This document shows positions 1-8,259 of a stretch of DNA of 64,000 nt, in pieces. The first letter of the stretch is position 1; every line of letters starts with the position of its first letter. A model generated the notes under the pieces. That model worked only from the letters and a program-made list of their open reading frames with translations. It had not been told where the DNA came from and made no database searches. The translations under genes were made by a program, and so were the position numbers. The stretch is from Burkholderiales bacterium (GTDB lineage: Bacteria > Pseudomonadota > Gammaproteobacteria > Burkholderiales > Burkholderiaceae_C): the NCBI GenBank assembly GCA_017307865.1, contig JAFKGE010000025.1:1-64000 (forward strand), given 5' to 3'.

Positions 1-75
1 CGGCCCTCCCCCAGCGGGGGAGGGAGAAATGCCGCCCTCACCCCTGCCCTCTCCCGCAAGCGGGAGAGGGAGCGA
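1..75. repeat. GGGAGAGGG/CCCTCTCCC palindromic repeat lying in frame inside the methylase gene
   Basis: Two short hairpins lie side by side: a C-run/G-run hairpin at 5-24 and a CTCTCCCGC/GCGGGAGAG hairpin at 51-70, joined by GCCGCCCTCACCCCTG. The same joined unit occurs at 17629-17735. It encodes low-complexity Leu/Pro/Gly-rich sequence in the methylase frame. Confidence 0.75.
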
Positions 76-1659
76 AACCGCGTCCTTCATGTAGCGCGCG
101 GCCTTGACGTACCAGGCGGCGACGAAGTCGAGCAGGCCGGCGTTGGGGATGCCGTCGAACACGGCGCGGGTGTCTTCGCGCTGCGCGTCGTTCATGAACT
201 TGGCGCCGACGAAGGGCGGATTGCCCAGCACATGGCTGCACTGCGCTGCCGGCAGCACCTCGCCCCAGTCCAGCGTGAGCGCGTTGCCGTGCACGATGCG
301 CGGGCGGGTGACGAGCGGGATGCGGGCGAAGTACTGGCCGAATTCCTCGCTGACGCGCAGGTTCATCTGGTGGTCCACCAGCCACAGCGCGACCTGGGCG
401 ATCTGGGCCGGAAACTCCTCGATCTCGATGCCGTAAAACTGATCGACGTTGATGCCGATGAGCTGATGCACGTCGACGCTGCGCTGGCCGGCGTGGCCTT
501 GCAGCAGCGCGGCGGCGCGCAGCACGTCGAGCTCGAGCGCGCGCAGTTCGCGGTAGCTGATGACAAGGAAGTTGCCGCAGCCGCAGGCGGGGTCGAAAAA
601 GCTGAGCGCGCGCAGCTTCTTGTGAAAGTCGAACAGGCGGTTGCGCTGGCCCTTGACCTTGTCGAACTCGGCGCGCAGTTCATCGAGGAACAGCGGGCCG
701 ATGAGCTTGAGGATGTTCTCTTCTGACGTGTAGTGCGCGCCCAGGTTGCGGCGGGCCTGCTCGTCCATGATGCTCTGGAACAGGCTGCCGAAGATGGCGG
801 GGCTGATGGCCGACCAGTCGAGCGCGCAGGCGTCGAGCAGGGCCTCGCGCGTGAGGGCGTCGAAGTCGGCAATGCGCAGGTTCTCGTCGAACAGCTTGCC
901 GTTGACGTAGGGGAAGGCGCGCAGCTGCTCGTCGAGGTTCTTGCTGCGCACGCCCTCGGGCTGGTTGAGCACCTGGAACAGCTGTTCCAGCCGCGGGCCG
1001 GTGTCGCTGCCGTCGGGCGCGGTGCGCTCTTCGATGAAGGCGCGAAAGCCCTGCGCCGGAAAGATGGCGGTGTCGTCGGCGAACAGGCAGAACAGCAGGC
1101 GCACCAGCAGCACTTCGAGCGGGTGGCCGCTGTAGCCCGATTTCTTGAGCGCGTCGTGCAGGCGGCCCATGCGCTCGGCCGCCTTGATGTTGACCGGGTC
1201 TTGCGGCGTGATGGTCTGCGCCTGGTAGCCGGCGATGAAGCCGAACCAGCGCACGTGCTTGTGCAAGTCCTTCAGCGCAAACGTGATCTCGCGCCGCGCA
1301 TCGAGGTCGATGACGCGGAAGGTGGCGAAGTCGCACACCACCAGGGTGTGCGGCAAATCGCGCTCGGGCAGGCCGGGGAAGTAGCCCATGGCCTGGTCAT
1401 AGGCCGGCTGCAGCGGCTTGCCGCGCGACTTCTGCTCGACCAGCAGCTGGCCGGGCCAGAACAGGTCGACATAGCCCTGGCCGCCGCCGTGCTTCTTGAC
1501 CGCGTGCTCGAAGCTGGCGACGCGCCGGTTGCCGATGCCGAAGACGTCGAAGAAGTCGATCCAGAACGGGATGGACTGCTGCTTTTCGTCGGCCGCGTCT
1601 TCCCACTGGCGGCTGAAGGCCAGGGCGCGGGACTTGATTTCGTTCCAGGACAGGGGCAT
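1..1659 (-). CDS. DNA methyltransferase / type IIG-like restriction-modification enzyme, 5' part only
   Basis: The gene runs off the left edge; 553 codons are present and the C-terminal half is missing. Starting from ATG at 1659, the first 100 residues carry a PD-(D/E)XK-like pattern (D65, then E75-x-K77 in LLVEQKS), suggesting an N-terminal nuclease. SAM-binding motif I is FFDPACGCGNFL (D356 to N363) and the catalytic amino-methyltransferase motif is NPPF at 480-483, so it should methylate adenine N6 (or cytosine N4). Helicase motifs were not seen. The order nuclease, spacer, methyltransferase resembles the MmeI-like single-chain family. It is divergent from the LysR gene with about 70 bp between them. 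Close to the window edge the frame passes through a dispersed palindromic repeat without a stop. Whether the product is still active cannot be judged without the rest of the gene. Confidence 0.8.
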   Translation of the reverse strand, partial: MPLSWNEIKSRALAFSRQWEDAADEKQQSIPFWIDFFDVFGIGNRRVASFEHAVKKHGGGQGYVDLFWPGQLLVEQKSRGKPLQPAYDQAMGYFPGLPERDLPHTLVVCDFATFRVIDLDARREITFALKDLHKHVRWFGFIAGYQAQTITPQDPVNIKAAERMGRLHDALKKSGYSGHPLEVLLVRLLFCLFADDTAIFPAQGFRAFIEERTAPDGSDTGPRLEQLFQVLNQPEGVRSKNLDEQLRAFPYVNGKLFDENLRIADFDALTREALLDACALDWSAISPAIFGSLFQSIMDEQARRNLGAHYTSEENILKLIGPLFLDELRAEFDKVKGQRNRLFDFHKKLRALSFFDPACGCGNFLVISYRELRALELDVLRAAALLQGHAGQRSVDVHQLIGINVDQFYGIEIEEFPAQIAQVALWLVDHQMNLRVSEEFGQYFARIPLVTRPRIVHGNALTLDWGEVLPAAQCSHVLGNPPFVGAKFMNDAQREDTRAVFDGIPNAGLLDFVAAWYVKAARYMKDAVSLPLPLAGEGRGEGGISPSPAGGGP

Positions 1660-1728
1660 GTCGAAGGGGGCGGTTGGCGGTGGGCGGCCCCGCGTTTATA
1701 CCGGGGCGGCTTGCCACACAATGCCGCC

Positions 1729-2727
1729 ATGGCCGAACCCGACGCCCCCGATGCCGCCGCCCCGCCCGCGCGGCCGGCGCATTCGCGCGCCTCGCTGGCG
1801 CGGCGGCTGCGGCTGCAGCAGCTGATGATCTTCGAGCAGGTGCGGGCCTCGGGCTCGCTGCTGGCGGCGGCGGGCGAGCTGGCGATGACGCAGCCGGCCA
1901 TCAGCAAGGCGCTGCGCGAGCTGGAGTCGCAGGTGGGCGGCGCGCTGTTCGTGCGCGGCAAGCGTGGCGTGACGCCGACCGAGCTGGGCCGCCGCTTCGA
2001 GCCGCACGCCGCCAGCATGCTGGCCGAGCTGCGCCTGTTGGCCGAGACGCTGAACGCCACCCAGGCGGGCACGCGCGGGCAAGTGGTGGTGGGCACCTTG
2101 ATCAGCGCCTCGGCCGCGCTGCTGCCCGAGGCCATCGAGCGGCTGCGCCGCGCCGCGCCCGACGTGGTGGTGACGGTGCGCGTGGGGCCCAACACGCTGC
2201 TGTTTCCGCTGCTGGCGCGCGGCGAGCTGGACGTGGTGGTGGGCGCCCTGCCCGGCGCGGCGGCGGTGGCCGGCGCCGAGGCCGCCCGCCTGGCCAGCCG
2301 GCCGCTGTACGACGAGGCGCTGCGCGTGGTGGTGGGCGCGCAGCACCCGCTGGCGCGGCGGCGCAAGCTGGCGCTGGCCGAGTTGATGGCGCTGGACTGG
2401 ATCGTGCCCACGCCCGACTCGATGGCCTGGCCCTCGGTGCGCGCCTTCTTCGGCGCGGCGGGGCTGCCGGCGCGGCGCACCGAGTCGGTGTCGATCCTGA
2501 CCAACCTGGCGCTGCTGGCCGGCAGCACGCGGGTGGCGCTGATGCCGCAGGCCGCGGCCGAGCGCTTTGCCCAGGGCGGCCAGCTGGCGGTGCTGCCAGT
2601 GCGCGGGCTGGGCGCGTTCGGCGCCGTGGGCTACACGGTGCGCGCCGACCGCGCGCCCAGCGCCGCCACCGAGCGCTTTCTGGCGGCGCTGCGGGCGGCC
2701 GGCGAGCGCCTGGGGCGCGGGCGCTGA
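1729..2727 (+). CDS. LysR-family transcriptional regulator
   Basis: This is a 332-residue LysR-type regulator. After an Ala/Pro-rich lead of about 25 residues comes the winged helix-turn-helix (LQQLMIFEQVRASGS, then MTQPAISKALRELE), followed by a substrate-binding-like effector domain (from about residue 115, QVVVGTLISAS). The ATG at 1729 is the first in frame that gives a LysR-like N-terminus; the frame stays open upstream only as antisense of the methylase. The gene lies 77 bp upstream of, and in the same direction as, the 3-hydroxyanthranilate operon, so it probably controls that operon. The effector is unknown; a pathway intermediate is the obvious guess. Confidence 0.85.
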   Translation: MAEPDAPDAAAPPARPAHSRASLARRLRLQQLMIFEQVRASGSLLAAAGELAMTQPAISKALRELESQVGGALFVRGKRGVTPTELGRRFEPHAASMLAELRLLAETLNATQAGTRGQVVVGTLISASAALLPEAIERLRRAAPDVVVTVRVGPNTLLFPLLARGELDVVVGALPGAAAVAGAEAARLASRPLYDEALRVVVGAQHPLARRRKLALAELMALDWIVPTPDSMAWPSVRAFFGAAGLPARRTESVSILTNLALLAGSTRVALMPQAAAERFAQGGQLAVLPVRGLGAFGAVGYTVRADRAPSAATERFLAALRAAGERLGRGR

Positions 2728-2730
2728 ACT

Positions 2731-2804
2731 ATTCCTCTTGGTTATAACAAAGGGCAAATTCTTCGCTTGTAAGGCAAGCGTGCGCGGCCTAGACTGGGCC
2801 TGAC
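2731..2804 (+). promoter_or_regulatory. Probable promoter/operator of the 3-hydroxyanthranilate operon
   Basis: The gap between the LysR gene and the dehydrogenase holds a perfect palindrome GTTATAAC (2741-2748) and a perfect inverted repeat CGCTTG-N5-CAAGCG (2764-2780). A TAGACT -10-like hexamer follows at about 2791. The dyads are candidate LysR sites; the assignment is inferred from position. Confidence 0.5.
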
Positions 2805-4292
2805 ATGACCGAACGCTTCGCCCTGCCCCCTTCGCTGGCCGAGACCCGCAACTACGTGGACGGCGCCTTCGTCGCCAGCGGCCGGACCTTCGACAACGTC
2901 AGCCCGCTCACCGGGCGCGTGCTGGCGCGGGTGCACGAGGCCGACGCCGCGCTGGTGGACCGCGCCGTGGCCGCCGCGCGCCGGGCGCTGGACGAAGGCC
3001 CCTGGGGCCGCTCGACGGTGGCAGAGCGCGCTGCCGCGCTGCACCGCGTGGCCGACGTGATCGAGCGGCGCTTCGACGACTTCCTGGCCGCCGAGATCGC
3101 CGACACCGGCCGCCCGCTGGCGCAGGCGCGCCAGCTGGACGTGTACCGCGGCATCGCCAACCTGCGCAGCTTTGCCGATTTGGGCAAGACGGCGCACGGC
3201 GACTTCTTTGAAACCCACCTGGCCGACGGCAGCCAGCTGATCAACTACACCACGCGCAAGCCGCTGGGCGTGGTGGCCAGCATCTCGCCGTGGAACCTGC
3301 CCATCCTGTCGCTGACCTGGAAGGCCGCGCCGGCGCTGATCTGCGGCAACGCCCTGGTGTGCAAGCCGTCGGAGGAAACCCCGTCGTCGGCCACCCTGAT
3401 CGCCGAGGCCTTCGACGAGGCGGGCGTGCCGCCGGGCGTGTTCAACGTGGTGCACGGCTTTGGCCCCGGCTCGGCCGGCGAGGCGCTGACCACGCACCCC
3501 GGCATCGACGCCGTGACCTTCACCGGCGAGTCGCGCACCGGCGCCGCCATCATGCGGGCGGTGGCCGACGGGGTGAAGGAGGTGTCCTTCGAGCTGGGCG
3601 GCAAGAACGCGGCCATCGTGTTTGCCGACTGCGACTTCGACGCCGCGGTGGAGGGCATCGTCCGCTCCAGCTTCACCAACACCGGCCAGGTGTGCCTGTG
3701 CTCGGAGCGCGTGTATGTGGAGCGGCCGATCTTCGAGCGCTTCGTGGCGGCGCTGAAGGCGCGGACCGAGGCGCTCAAGATCGGCTGGCCCGACGAGCCG
3801 GACGTGGACCTGGGCTCGCTGATCTCGCGCGAGCACCGCGAGAAGGTGCTGTCGTACTACAAGCTGGCCGTCGAGGAAGGCGCCACCGTGGTCACCGGCG
3901 GCGGCGTGCCGCACTTTGGCGACGAGCGCGACGGCGGCGCCTTCGTGCAGCCCACAATCTGGACGGGCCTGGCCGACGGCGCGCGCTGCCTGAACGAGGA
4001 GGTGTTCGGCCCGGTGTGCCACATCGCGCCCTTCGACAGCGAGGACGAGGCGATCCGGCGCGCCAACGCCAGCGACTACGGCCTGGCCGCCAGCGTGTGG
4101 ACGACGAACCTGTCGCGCGCGCACCGCGTCGGCCCGCGCCTGCACGTGGGCATCGTGTGGGTCAACACCTGGTTCTCGCGCGACTTGCGCACGCCCTTTG
4201 GCGGCGTCAAGCTGTCGGGCATCGGCCGCGAAGGCGGGCGCTGGTCGCTGGACTTCTATAGTGAAACCAGCAACATCTGCATCAAAGTCTGA
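2805..4292 (+). CDS. amnC: 2-aminomuconate 6-semialdehyde dehydrogenase
   Basis: This is a 495-residue NAD-dependent aldehyde dehydrogenase that should oxidise 2-aminomuconate 6-semialdehyde to 2-aminomuconate in the cytoplasm. The active-site set is present: N164 (SPWN), general base E263 (FELGGKN) and nucleophile C297 (NTGQVC), all offset by five from the characterised Pseudomonas enzyme (N169, E268, C302). 2-Hydroxymuconic semialdehyde dehydrogenases are close relatives; the operon partners (deaminase, 3-HAO, ACMSD) decide for the amino-substituted substrate. It is the first gene of the operon and its stop lies 11 bp before the deaminase. The name nbaE is used for the equivalent gene in 2-nitrobenzoate degraders. 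Confidence 0.88.
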   Translation: MTERFALPPSLAETRNYVDGAFVASGRTFDNVSPLTGRVLARVHEADAALVDRAVAAARRALDEGPWGRSTVAERAAALHRVADVIERRFDDFLAAEIADTGRPLAQARQLDVYRGIANLRSFADLGKTAHGDFFETHLADGSQLINYTTRKPLGVVASISPWNLPILSLTWKAAPALICGNALVCKPSEETPSSATLIAEAFDEAGVPPGVFNVVHGFGPGSAGEALTTHPGIDAVTFTGESRTGAAIMRAVADGVKEVSFELGGKNAAIVFADCDFDAAVEGIVRSSFTNTGQVCLCSERVYVERPIFERFVAALKARTEALKIGWPDEPDVDLGSLISREHREKVLSYYKLAVEEGATVVTGGGVPHFGDERDGGAFVQPTIWTGLADGARCLNEEVFGPVCHIAPFDSEDEAIRRANASDYGLAASVWTTNLSRAHRVGPRLHVGIVWVNTWFSRDLRTPFGGVKLSGIGREGGRWSLDFYSETSNICIKV

Positions 4293-4303
4293 GGACATCA
4301 CGC

Positions 4304-4735
4304 ATGAGCAACCCATCCAGCACCGCCACGGTGGTTCAAGGCAAGGCCACGCCGCGCGGCAAGTTTCCGCACGTCAAGCGCGCGGGGGATTTCTTGTATG
4401 TGTCGGGCACCAGCTCGCGCCGGCCCGACAACAGCTTTGCCGGCGCCCAGGCCGACGCGCTGGGCGTGACCACGCTGGACATCCGCGTGCAGACGCGCGC
4501 GGTGATCGAGAACATCCGCGACATCTTGCGCAGCGCCGGCGCCGAGCTGGGCGACCTGGTGGAGGCGCAGGCGTTTCTGGTCAACATGAACGACTTCGGC
4601 GGCTACAACGAGGTGTGGGGCGAGTTCTTCGACTACGACGGCCCCACCCGCACCACGGTGGCGGTGCACCAGCTGCCGCACCCGCACCTGCTGATCGAGA
4701 TCAAGGCCGTGGCCTACAAGCCGGTGCAGGCTTGA
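4304..4735 (+). CDS. amnD: 2-aminomuconate deaminase, RidA/YjgF fold
   Basis: This is a 143-residue RidA-superfamily protein. It should hydrolytically release ammonia from 2-aminomuconate to give 4-oxalocrotonate. The family is recognised from [12 protein letters not shown] near residue 30, the central [12 protein letters not shown] helix and the C-terminal [12 protein letters not shown]. Generic RidA enamine deaminases are usually about 130 residues, and this longer N-terminal form matches the AmnD/NbaF group. It is second in the operon, between the dehydrogenase and 3-hydroxyanthranilate dioxygenase, and an AGGAC sequence precedes its ATG. The operon context makes the pathway role more certain than the sequence alone. 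Confidence 0.85.
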   Translation: MSNPSSTATVVQGKATPRGKFPHVKRAGDFLYVSGTSSRRPDNSFAGAQADALGVTTLDIRVQTRAVIENIRDILRSAGAELGDLVEAQAFLVNMNDFGGYNEVWGEFFDYDGPTRTTVAVHQLPHPHLLIEIKAVAYKPVQA

Positions 4736-4766
4736 CGCGGCCGCTTCACAACCCAGGAGACACAGC

Positions 4767-5330
4767 ATGAACCCCAAATACGGACTGCCCAAGAACCTGA
4801 TGGGCTGGGTGGACGCCAACCGCGCCAGCCTGCGGCCGCCGGTCAACAACGCGGCGCTGTTTCCGGACGGCAACTACATCATCAACATGGTGGGCGGAGG
4901 CAACACGCGCACCGACTTTCACGACAACCCGACCGAGGAAATTTTCCACCAGATCAAGGGCACGGCCTACCTCAACATCTGGGACCGTGGCAAGTTCGAG
5001 CGCATCGACCTGAAGGAAGGCGACGTGTGGCTGATGGAGCCGCACCTGCAGCATTCGCCGCAGCGCCCCGACCCCGACGGCCTGTGCTTTCTGGTCGAAA
5101 TGAAGCGCCCCAAAGCCGCCATCGACTCACTCAACTGGTACTGCCCCCAGTGCGCCAGCCTGGTGTGGGGCGCCAGCATGGAGCTGACCGACCTGGTGGC
5201 CGACCTGCCGCGCACCTTCAAGACCTTTTATGCCCTGAGCGACGCCGAGCGCACCTGCAAGCATTGCGGCACCGTGCACCCGGGCAAGGACTACGCCGCC
5301 TGGCACGCGATTCGGCAGGCCCACGCATGA
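4767..5330 (+). CDS. nbaC: 3-hydroxyanthranilate 3,4-dioxygenase
   Basis: This 187-residue cupin dioxygenase opens the ring of 3-hydroxyanthranilate to 2-amino-3-carboxymuconate 6-semialdehyde. The iron ligands are visible as H52, E58 and H96, and the substrate-binding residues as R48, R100 and E111, each offset by one from the Cupriavidus enzyme. The C-terminus has two CxxC pairs (CPQC at 126-129 and CKHC at 164-167) that form the rubredoxin-like second metal site of bacterial members. A good ribosome site (CAGGAGA) precedes the ATG. Its TGA overlaps the ATG of the next gene (ATGA), so translation is probably coupled. Confidence 0.93.
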   Translation: MNPKYGLPKNLMGWVDANRASLRPPVNNAALFPDGNYIINMVGGGNTRTDFHDNPTEEIFHQIKGTAYLNIWDRGKFERIDLKEGDVWLMEPHLQHSPQRPDPDGLCFLVEMKRPKAAIDSLNWYCPQCASLVWGASMELTDLVADLPRTFKTFYALSDAERTCKHCGTVHPGKDYAAWHAIRQAHA

Positions 5331-6322
5331 TCGACATTCATTCGCACTTCTTCCCGCGCATCAGCCAGGCCGAGGCGCGCGCGGTCGACGCCGAGCGCGC
5401 GCCCTGGCTCGCGGTCGATGCCGACGGCAAGACCGGCCAGATCATGCTGGGCGACAAACCGTTTCGCCCGGTGCACGACGAGCTGTGGGATTCGGACGCG
5501 CGCGTGCGCGGGCTGGACGCGGCGGGCATCGCGCTGCAGATCGTCTGCGCCACGCCGGTGATGTTCGGCTACGCCTGGGAGGCGCCGCGCGCCGCCGATT
5601 GGGCCACGCGCATGAACGAGAAGGCGGCGGCCTACTGCGCGCCCCACCCCACGCGGCTGCGCTGGCTGTCGCAGGTGGCGCTGCAGGACGTACCACTGGC
5701 CACCGCCGAGGCCGCGCGCGCGATGAAGGCCGGCGCCGTGGGCGTGCAGATCGGCAACCACATGGGCCAGAAGGATCTGGACCACCCGGACATGGTGGAC
5801 TTCCTGATCTTCTGCGCCGACAAGGCCATCCCGGTCTTCGTCCACCCCTGGGACATGATGACCGACGGCCGCATGAAGAAATGGATGATGCCCTGGCTGG
5901 TGGCCATGCCGGCCGAGACGCAGCTGGGCATGCTGTCGCTGATTTTGTCGGGCGCGCTGGAGCGCATTCCCAAGTCGCTGAAGATCTGCTTTGCCCACGG
6001 CGGCGGCAGCTTTGCCTACACCCTGGGCCGGGTCGACAACGCCTGGAAGCACCGCGACATCGTGCGCCAGGACTGCCCCGAGCTGCCTTCCAGCTACGCG
6101 CGGCGCCTGTACACCGACAGCGCCGTGTTCGACCCCGGCGCGCTCAAGCTGCTGACGGACGTGATGGGCTCCGACCGCGTGATGCTGGGCACCGACGCGC
6201 CCTTTCCGCTGGGCGAGCAGCAGCCGGGCTCGCTGGTGCGCGCGTGCGACTTTCTGGGCGCCGAGGGGCAGCGGCGCATCCTGGACGGCAACGCGCGCGC
6301 GTTTTTCGGTTTGGCCGCCTGA
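5327..6322 (+). CDS. nbaD: 2-amino-3-carboxymuconate-6-semialdehyde decarboxylase (ACMSD)
   Basis: This 331-residue amidohydrolase-superfamily enzyme decarboxylates ACMS to 2-aminomuconate 6-semialdehyde, which the dehydrogenase at the head of the operon then uses. The metal site is visible as D3-I-H5-S-H7 (the HxH motif), a central VHPWDMM histidine, FAHGGGSF and the C-terminal GTDAPFP aspartate. The start at 5327 overlaps the stop of the dioxygenase gene. It is the last gene of the operon. With its three upstream partners it takes 3-hydroxyanthranilate as far as 4-oxalocrotonate; genes for the later meta-cleavage steps are not in the window. Confidence 0.92.
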   Translation: MIDIHSHFFPRISQAEARAVDAERAPWLAVDADGKTGQIMLGDKPFRPVHDELWDSDARVRGLDAAGIALQIVCATPVMFGYAWEAPRAADWATRMNEKAAAYCAPHPTRLRWLSQVALQDVPLATAEAARAMKAGAVGVQIGNHMGQKDLDHPDMVDFLIFCADKAIPVFVHPWDMMTDGRMKKWMMPWLVAMPAETQLGMLSLILSGALERIPKSLKICFAHGGGSFAYTLGRVDNAWKHRDIVRQDCPELPSSYARRLYTDSAVFDPGALKLLTDVMGSDRVMLGTDAPFPLGEQQPGSLVRACDFLGAEGQRRILDGNARAFFGLAA

Positions 6323-6367
6323 TACGGCGTCGCATTCGGAAAGGCAATACTTGCCAGCTGTGGGGTG

Positions 6368-6623
6368 GGATCCCGCCGTCGGGGCGCCCGGCTCCGTTCA
6401 TGTCCCCCACCGGCCTGCGGCCGGCTCCGCCTTCACTTCACTGCGCCGGGCACCCCGACGACGGGATCCGAGGCATCGCGGGCCGAGCAGGCCGCTTGGT
6501 GTGTGAGCGCCGCATCCCGCCAAGGGGCTTGGGTGGGCAGCGCAGCGAGGTCAAGGAGGAGATGGCCGTCGCAGACGGACAGCGGGGGACAGGAGCGGAG
6601 CTGCCCACCCATGCCCCTTGGCG
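6368..6623. repeat. Composite non-coding element: two homologous long hairpins in opposite orientation
   Basis: The 358 bp between the ACMSD and ClC genes hold no gene but two long inverted repeats. Unit A has 25-bp arms at 6368-6392 and 6445-6469 with two mismatches. Unit B has 24-bp arms at 6518-6541 and 6600-6623 with one mismatch. Each encloses an inner hairpin with the same GCA triloop on its own strand: 6410-6424 in A read on the minus strand (CCGGCC/GGCCGG) and 6566-6578 in B (CCGTC/GACGG). Read in that orientation, the two flanking single-stranded segments match between units (18 of 22 and 16 of 19 bases) while arm sequences differ and stay paired. This looks like a conserved structured RNA or a folded-DNA mobile repeat. 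No open frame or transposase accompanies it. Confidence 0.75.
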
Positions 6624-6680
6624 CGCCACCGCCCCCCGCGGTCTCAACGCGCTGCTTGCAATTTGGTATGAACCGGCTGC

Positions 6681-8057
6681 TCAACGGCGGCGCAGGCGCT
6701 CGCGCACGCGCCGCCACGTGGGCAGCACCACCTCGCGCCACCAGCGCAGCAAGCCGTAGGACAGCTGCACCTTCTCGTGCCCCACCGGCTGGTCGGCCGG
6801 CGCGGTGAACCAGGCGGCCTTGGGGTAGGCCAGCTGCTGCGCCGGGTACACGCTGCGGTGGCCGACCATCAGATAGGCCGACACGCAGGCGCCCGCCACG
6901 TACAGCGTGGAGCCGCCGCCGAACAGCTCCACCCCCATCAGCACCGCCGCCACCGGCGTGTTGGAGGCCGAGGCGACCACCGCCACCAGCCCCACCGCCG
7001 CGCCCTGCGCCGCGTGCATGCCCAGCAGTGGCGCCAGCGCCCCGCCCAGCACCGCGCCGATGACGAACTGCGGCGTGACGATGCCGCCGTAAAAGCCCGA
7101 GCCCAGGGTGACCGCCACCAGCACGATCTTGAACGCGAAGCCCAGCCAGGGCATGGCCTCGCCCTGCAGCGCGCGCTCCATCACCGGCAGCGACAGGCCC
7201 ATGTACTCGCGCGGCAGCACGGCCAGCAGCAGCGCCAGCAGCACCCCGCCCAGCAGCGGCAGCAGCGGCGGCCACAGCGCCCAGCGCCGCCCCAGCCAGC
7301 CGAAGCCCTGGCGCGCCAGGTGCAGCGCCTCGACGAACCACGAGGCGGCCACGCCGCACAGCACGCCGATCAGCACGGTCTTGAGAAACAGCAGCTCGGT
7401 GAAGCCGGCGTCGAAGGCGATGTGATATTCGGGATACGGCACGCCCCAGAAGCGGCTGACGACAAAGGCCGTGACGCCGGCCACGATGCCCGGAAACAGA
7501 AAGTCGTGCCGGATGCGGCCGATGGCCAGCATCTCCACGCCGTAGATCGCGCCGGCAATCGGCGTGCCGAACACGCTGGCGAAACCGGCGCTCACGCCGC
7601 AGGCCACCAGGCGCTTGCGCAGCTCGGCGTTCAGCCGCAGCGCCTGCCCCACCCCGGCGGCCACGCCGGCGCCGATGTGCGAGCACGGCCCCTCCTTGCC
7701 GGCCGAGCCGCCGCAGCCCAGGGTGATCAGCGCGGCGACGGGCTTGATCCACAGCGTGGTCAGCGGCATGCGGCCCTGCTGCTCGTTGACGGCCTCGATC
7801 GGCTCGTCCTTCAGGCCGCTGGTGTTCAGCCGATAGCCGTAGTGCAGCAGCAGGCCGTTGGCCAGCCCGGCCGCCGGCAGCAGCGCGGCCAGCAGCGCCC
7901 AGGGCGCGCCGTACAGGCGCCCCTCGCTGGCGAACAGCAGGTGCAGAAACACGCTGCACGCCGAACCCACCAGCGCGCCGGTGAGCATGGCCAGCACCAG
8001 CCACAGGGCAATGGTGGCCAGCATGACCAGGGGTTCGGCGGGGGACAGGCGGCGCAT
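6681..8057 (-). CDS. ClC-family chloride channel / antiporter
   Basis: This 458-residue protein is a ClC-family integral membrane transporter with about ten hydrophobic segments. The gating-glutamate motif is GSAGKEGP (E122), the second anion-site motif is GSGFYGGIVTP, and two helix motifs typical of the family are SVFGTPIAGAIYGVEM and SASNTPVAAVLMGVE. The GSGIP motif expected around residue 80 is replaced by SGLKDEP, so anion selectivity may differ from the E. coli type. The ATG at 8057 was chosen because the in-frame extension upstream is intergenic-looking and would add 74 non-membrane residues. It is divergent from the RND operon with about 200 bp between them; no regulator is adjacent. 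Confidence 0.85.
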   Translation of the reverse strand: MRRLSPAEPLVMLATIALWLVLAMLTGALVGSACSVFLHLLFASEGRLYGAPWALLAALLPAAGLANGLLLHYGYRLNTSGLKDEPIEAVNEQQGRMPLTTLWIKPVAALITLGCGGSAGKEGPCSHIGAGVAAGVGQALRLNAELRKRLVACGVSAGFASVFGTPIAGAIYGVEMLAIGRIRHDFLFPGIVAGVTAFVVSRFWGVPYPEYHIAFDAGFTELLFLKTVLIGVLCGVAASWFVEALHLARQGFGWLGRRWALWPPLLPLLGGVLLALLLAVLPREYMGLSLPVMERALQGEAMPWLGFAFKIVLVAVTLGSGFYGGIVTPQFVIGAVLGGALAPLLGMHAAQGAAVGLVAVVASASNTPVAAVLMGVELFGGGSTLYVAGACVSAYLMVGHRSVYPAQQLAYPKAAWFTAPADQPVGHEKVQLSYGLLRWWREVVLPTWRRVRERLRRR

Positions 8058-8259
8058 GGGCGGGATCGGCTGGGCCCGAAAGACGCCGGGCGTGCCGATT
8101 CTAGGAGGCGGCGCAAGCCCAGGCGTCGGCGTGATGGACCGCACACTGTTACCTGGCAGGTCATGGAGTGCGCCACCCAATACCCCCATAATTTGCAGTT
8201 CTTTTGACTCGCGCCTCGTCGCCGGACCGCCACGAACGGCCCGGCTGGAGCCGGCGATC

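Noticed and set aside
733-1728. Upstream extension of the LysR frame to 733
   Set aside because: It would overlap the methylase gene antisense; residues before 1729 do not resemble a LysR N-terminus.
6365-6808. Coding frames across the two large hairpins
   Set aside because: They change composition at every stem, have no ribosome sites, and the inverted repeats explain the sequence.
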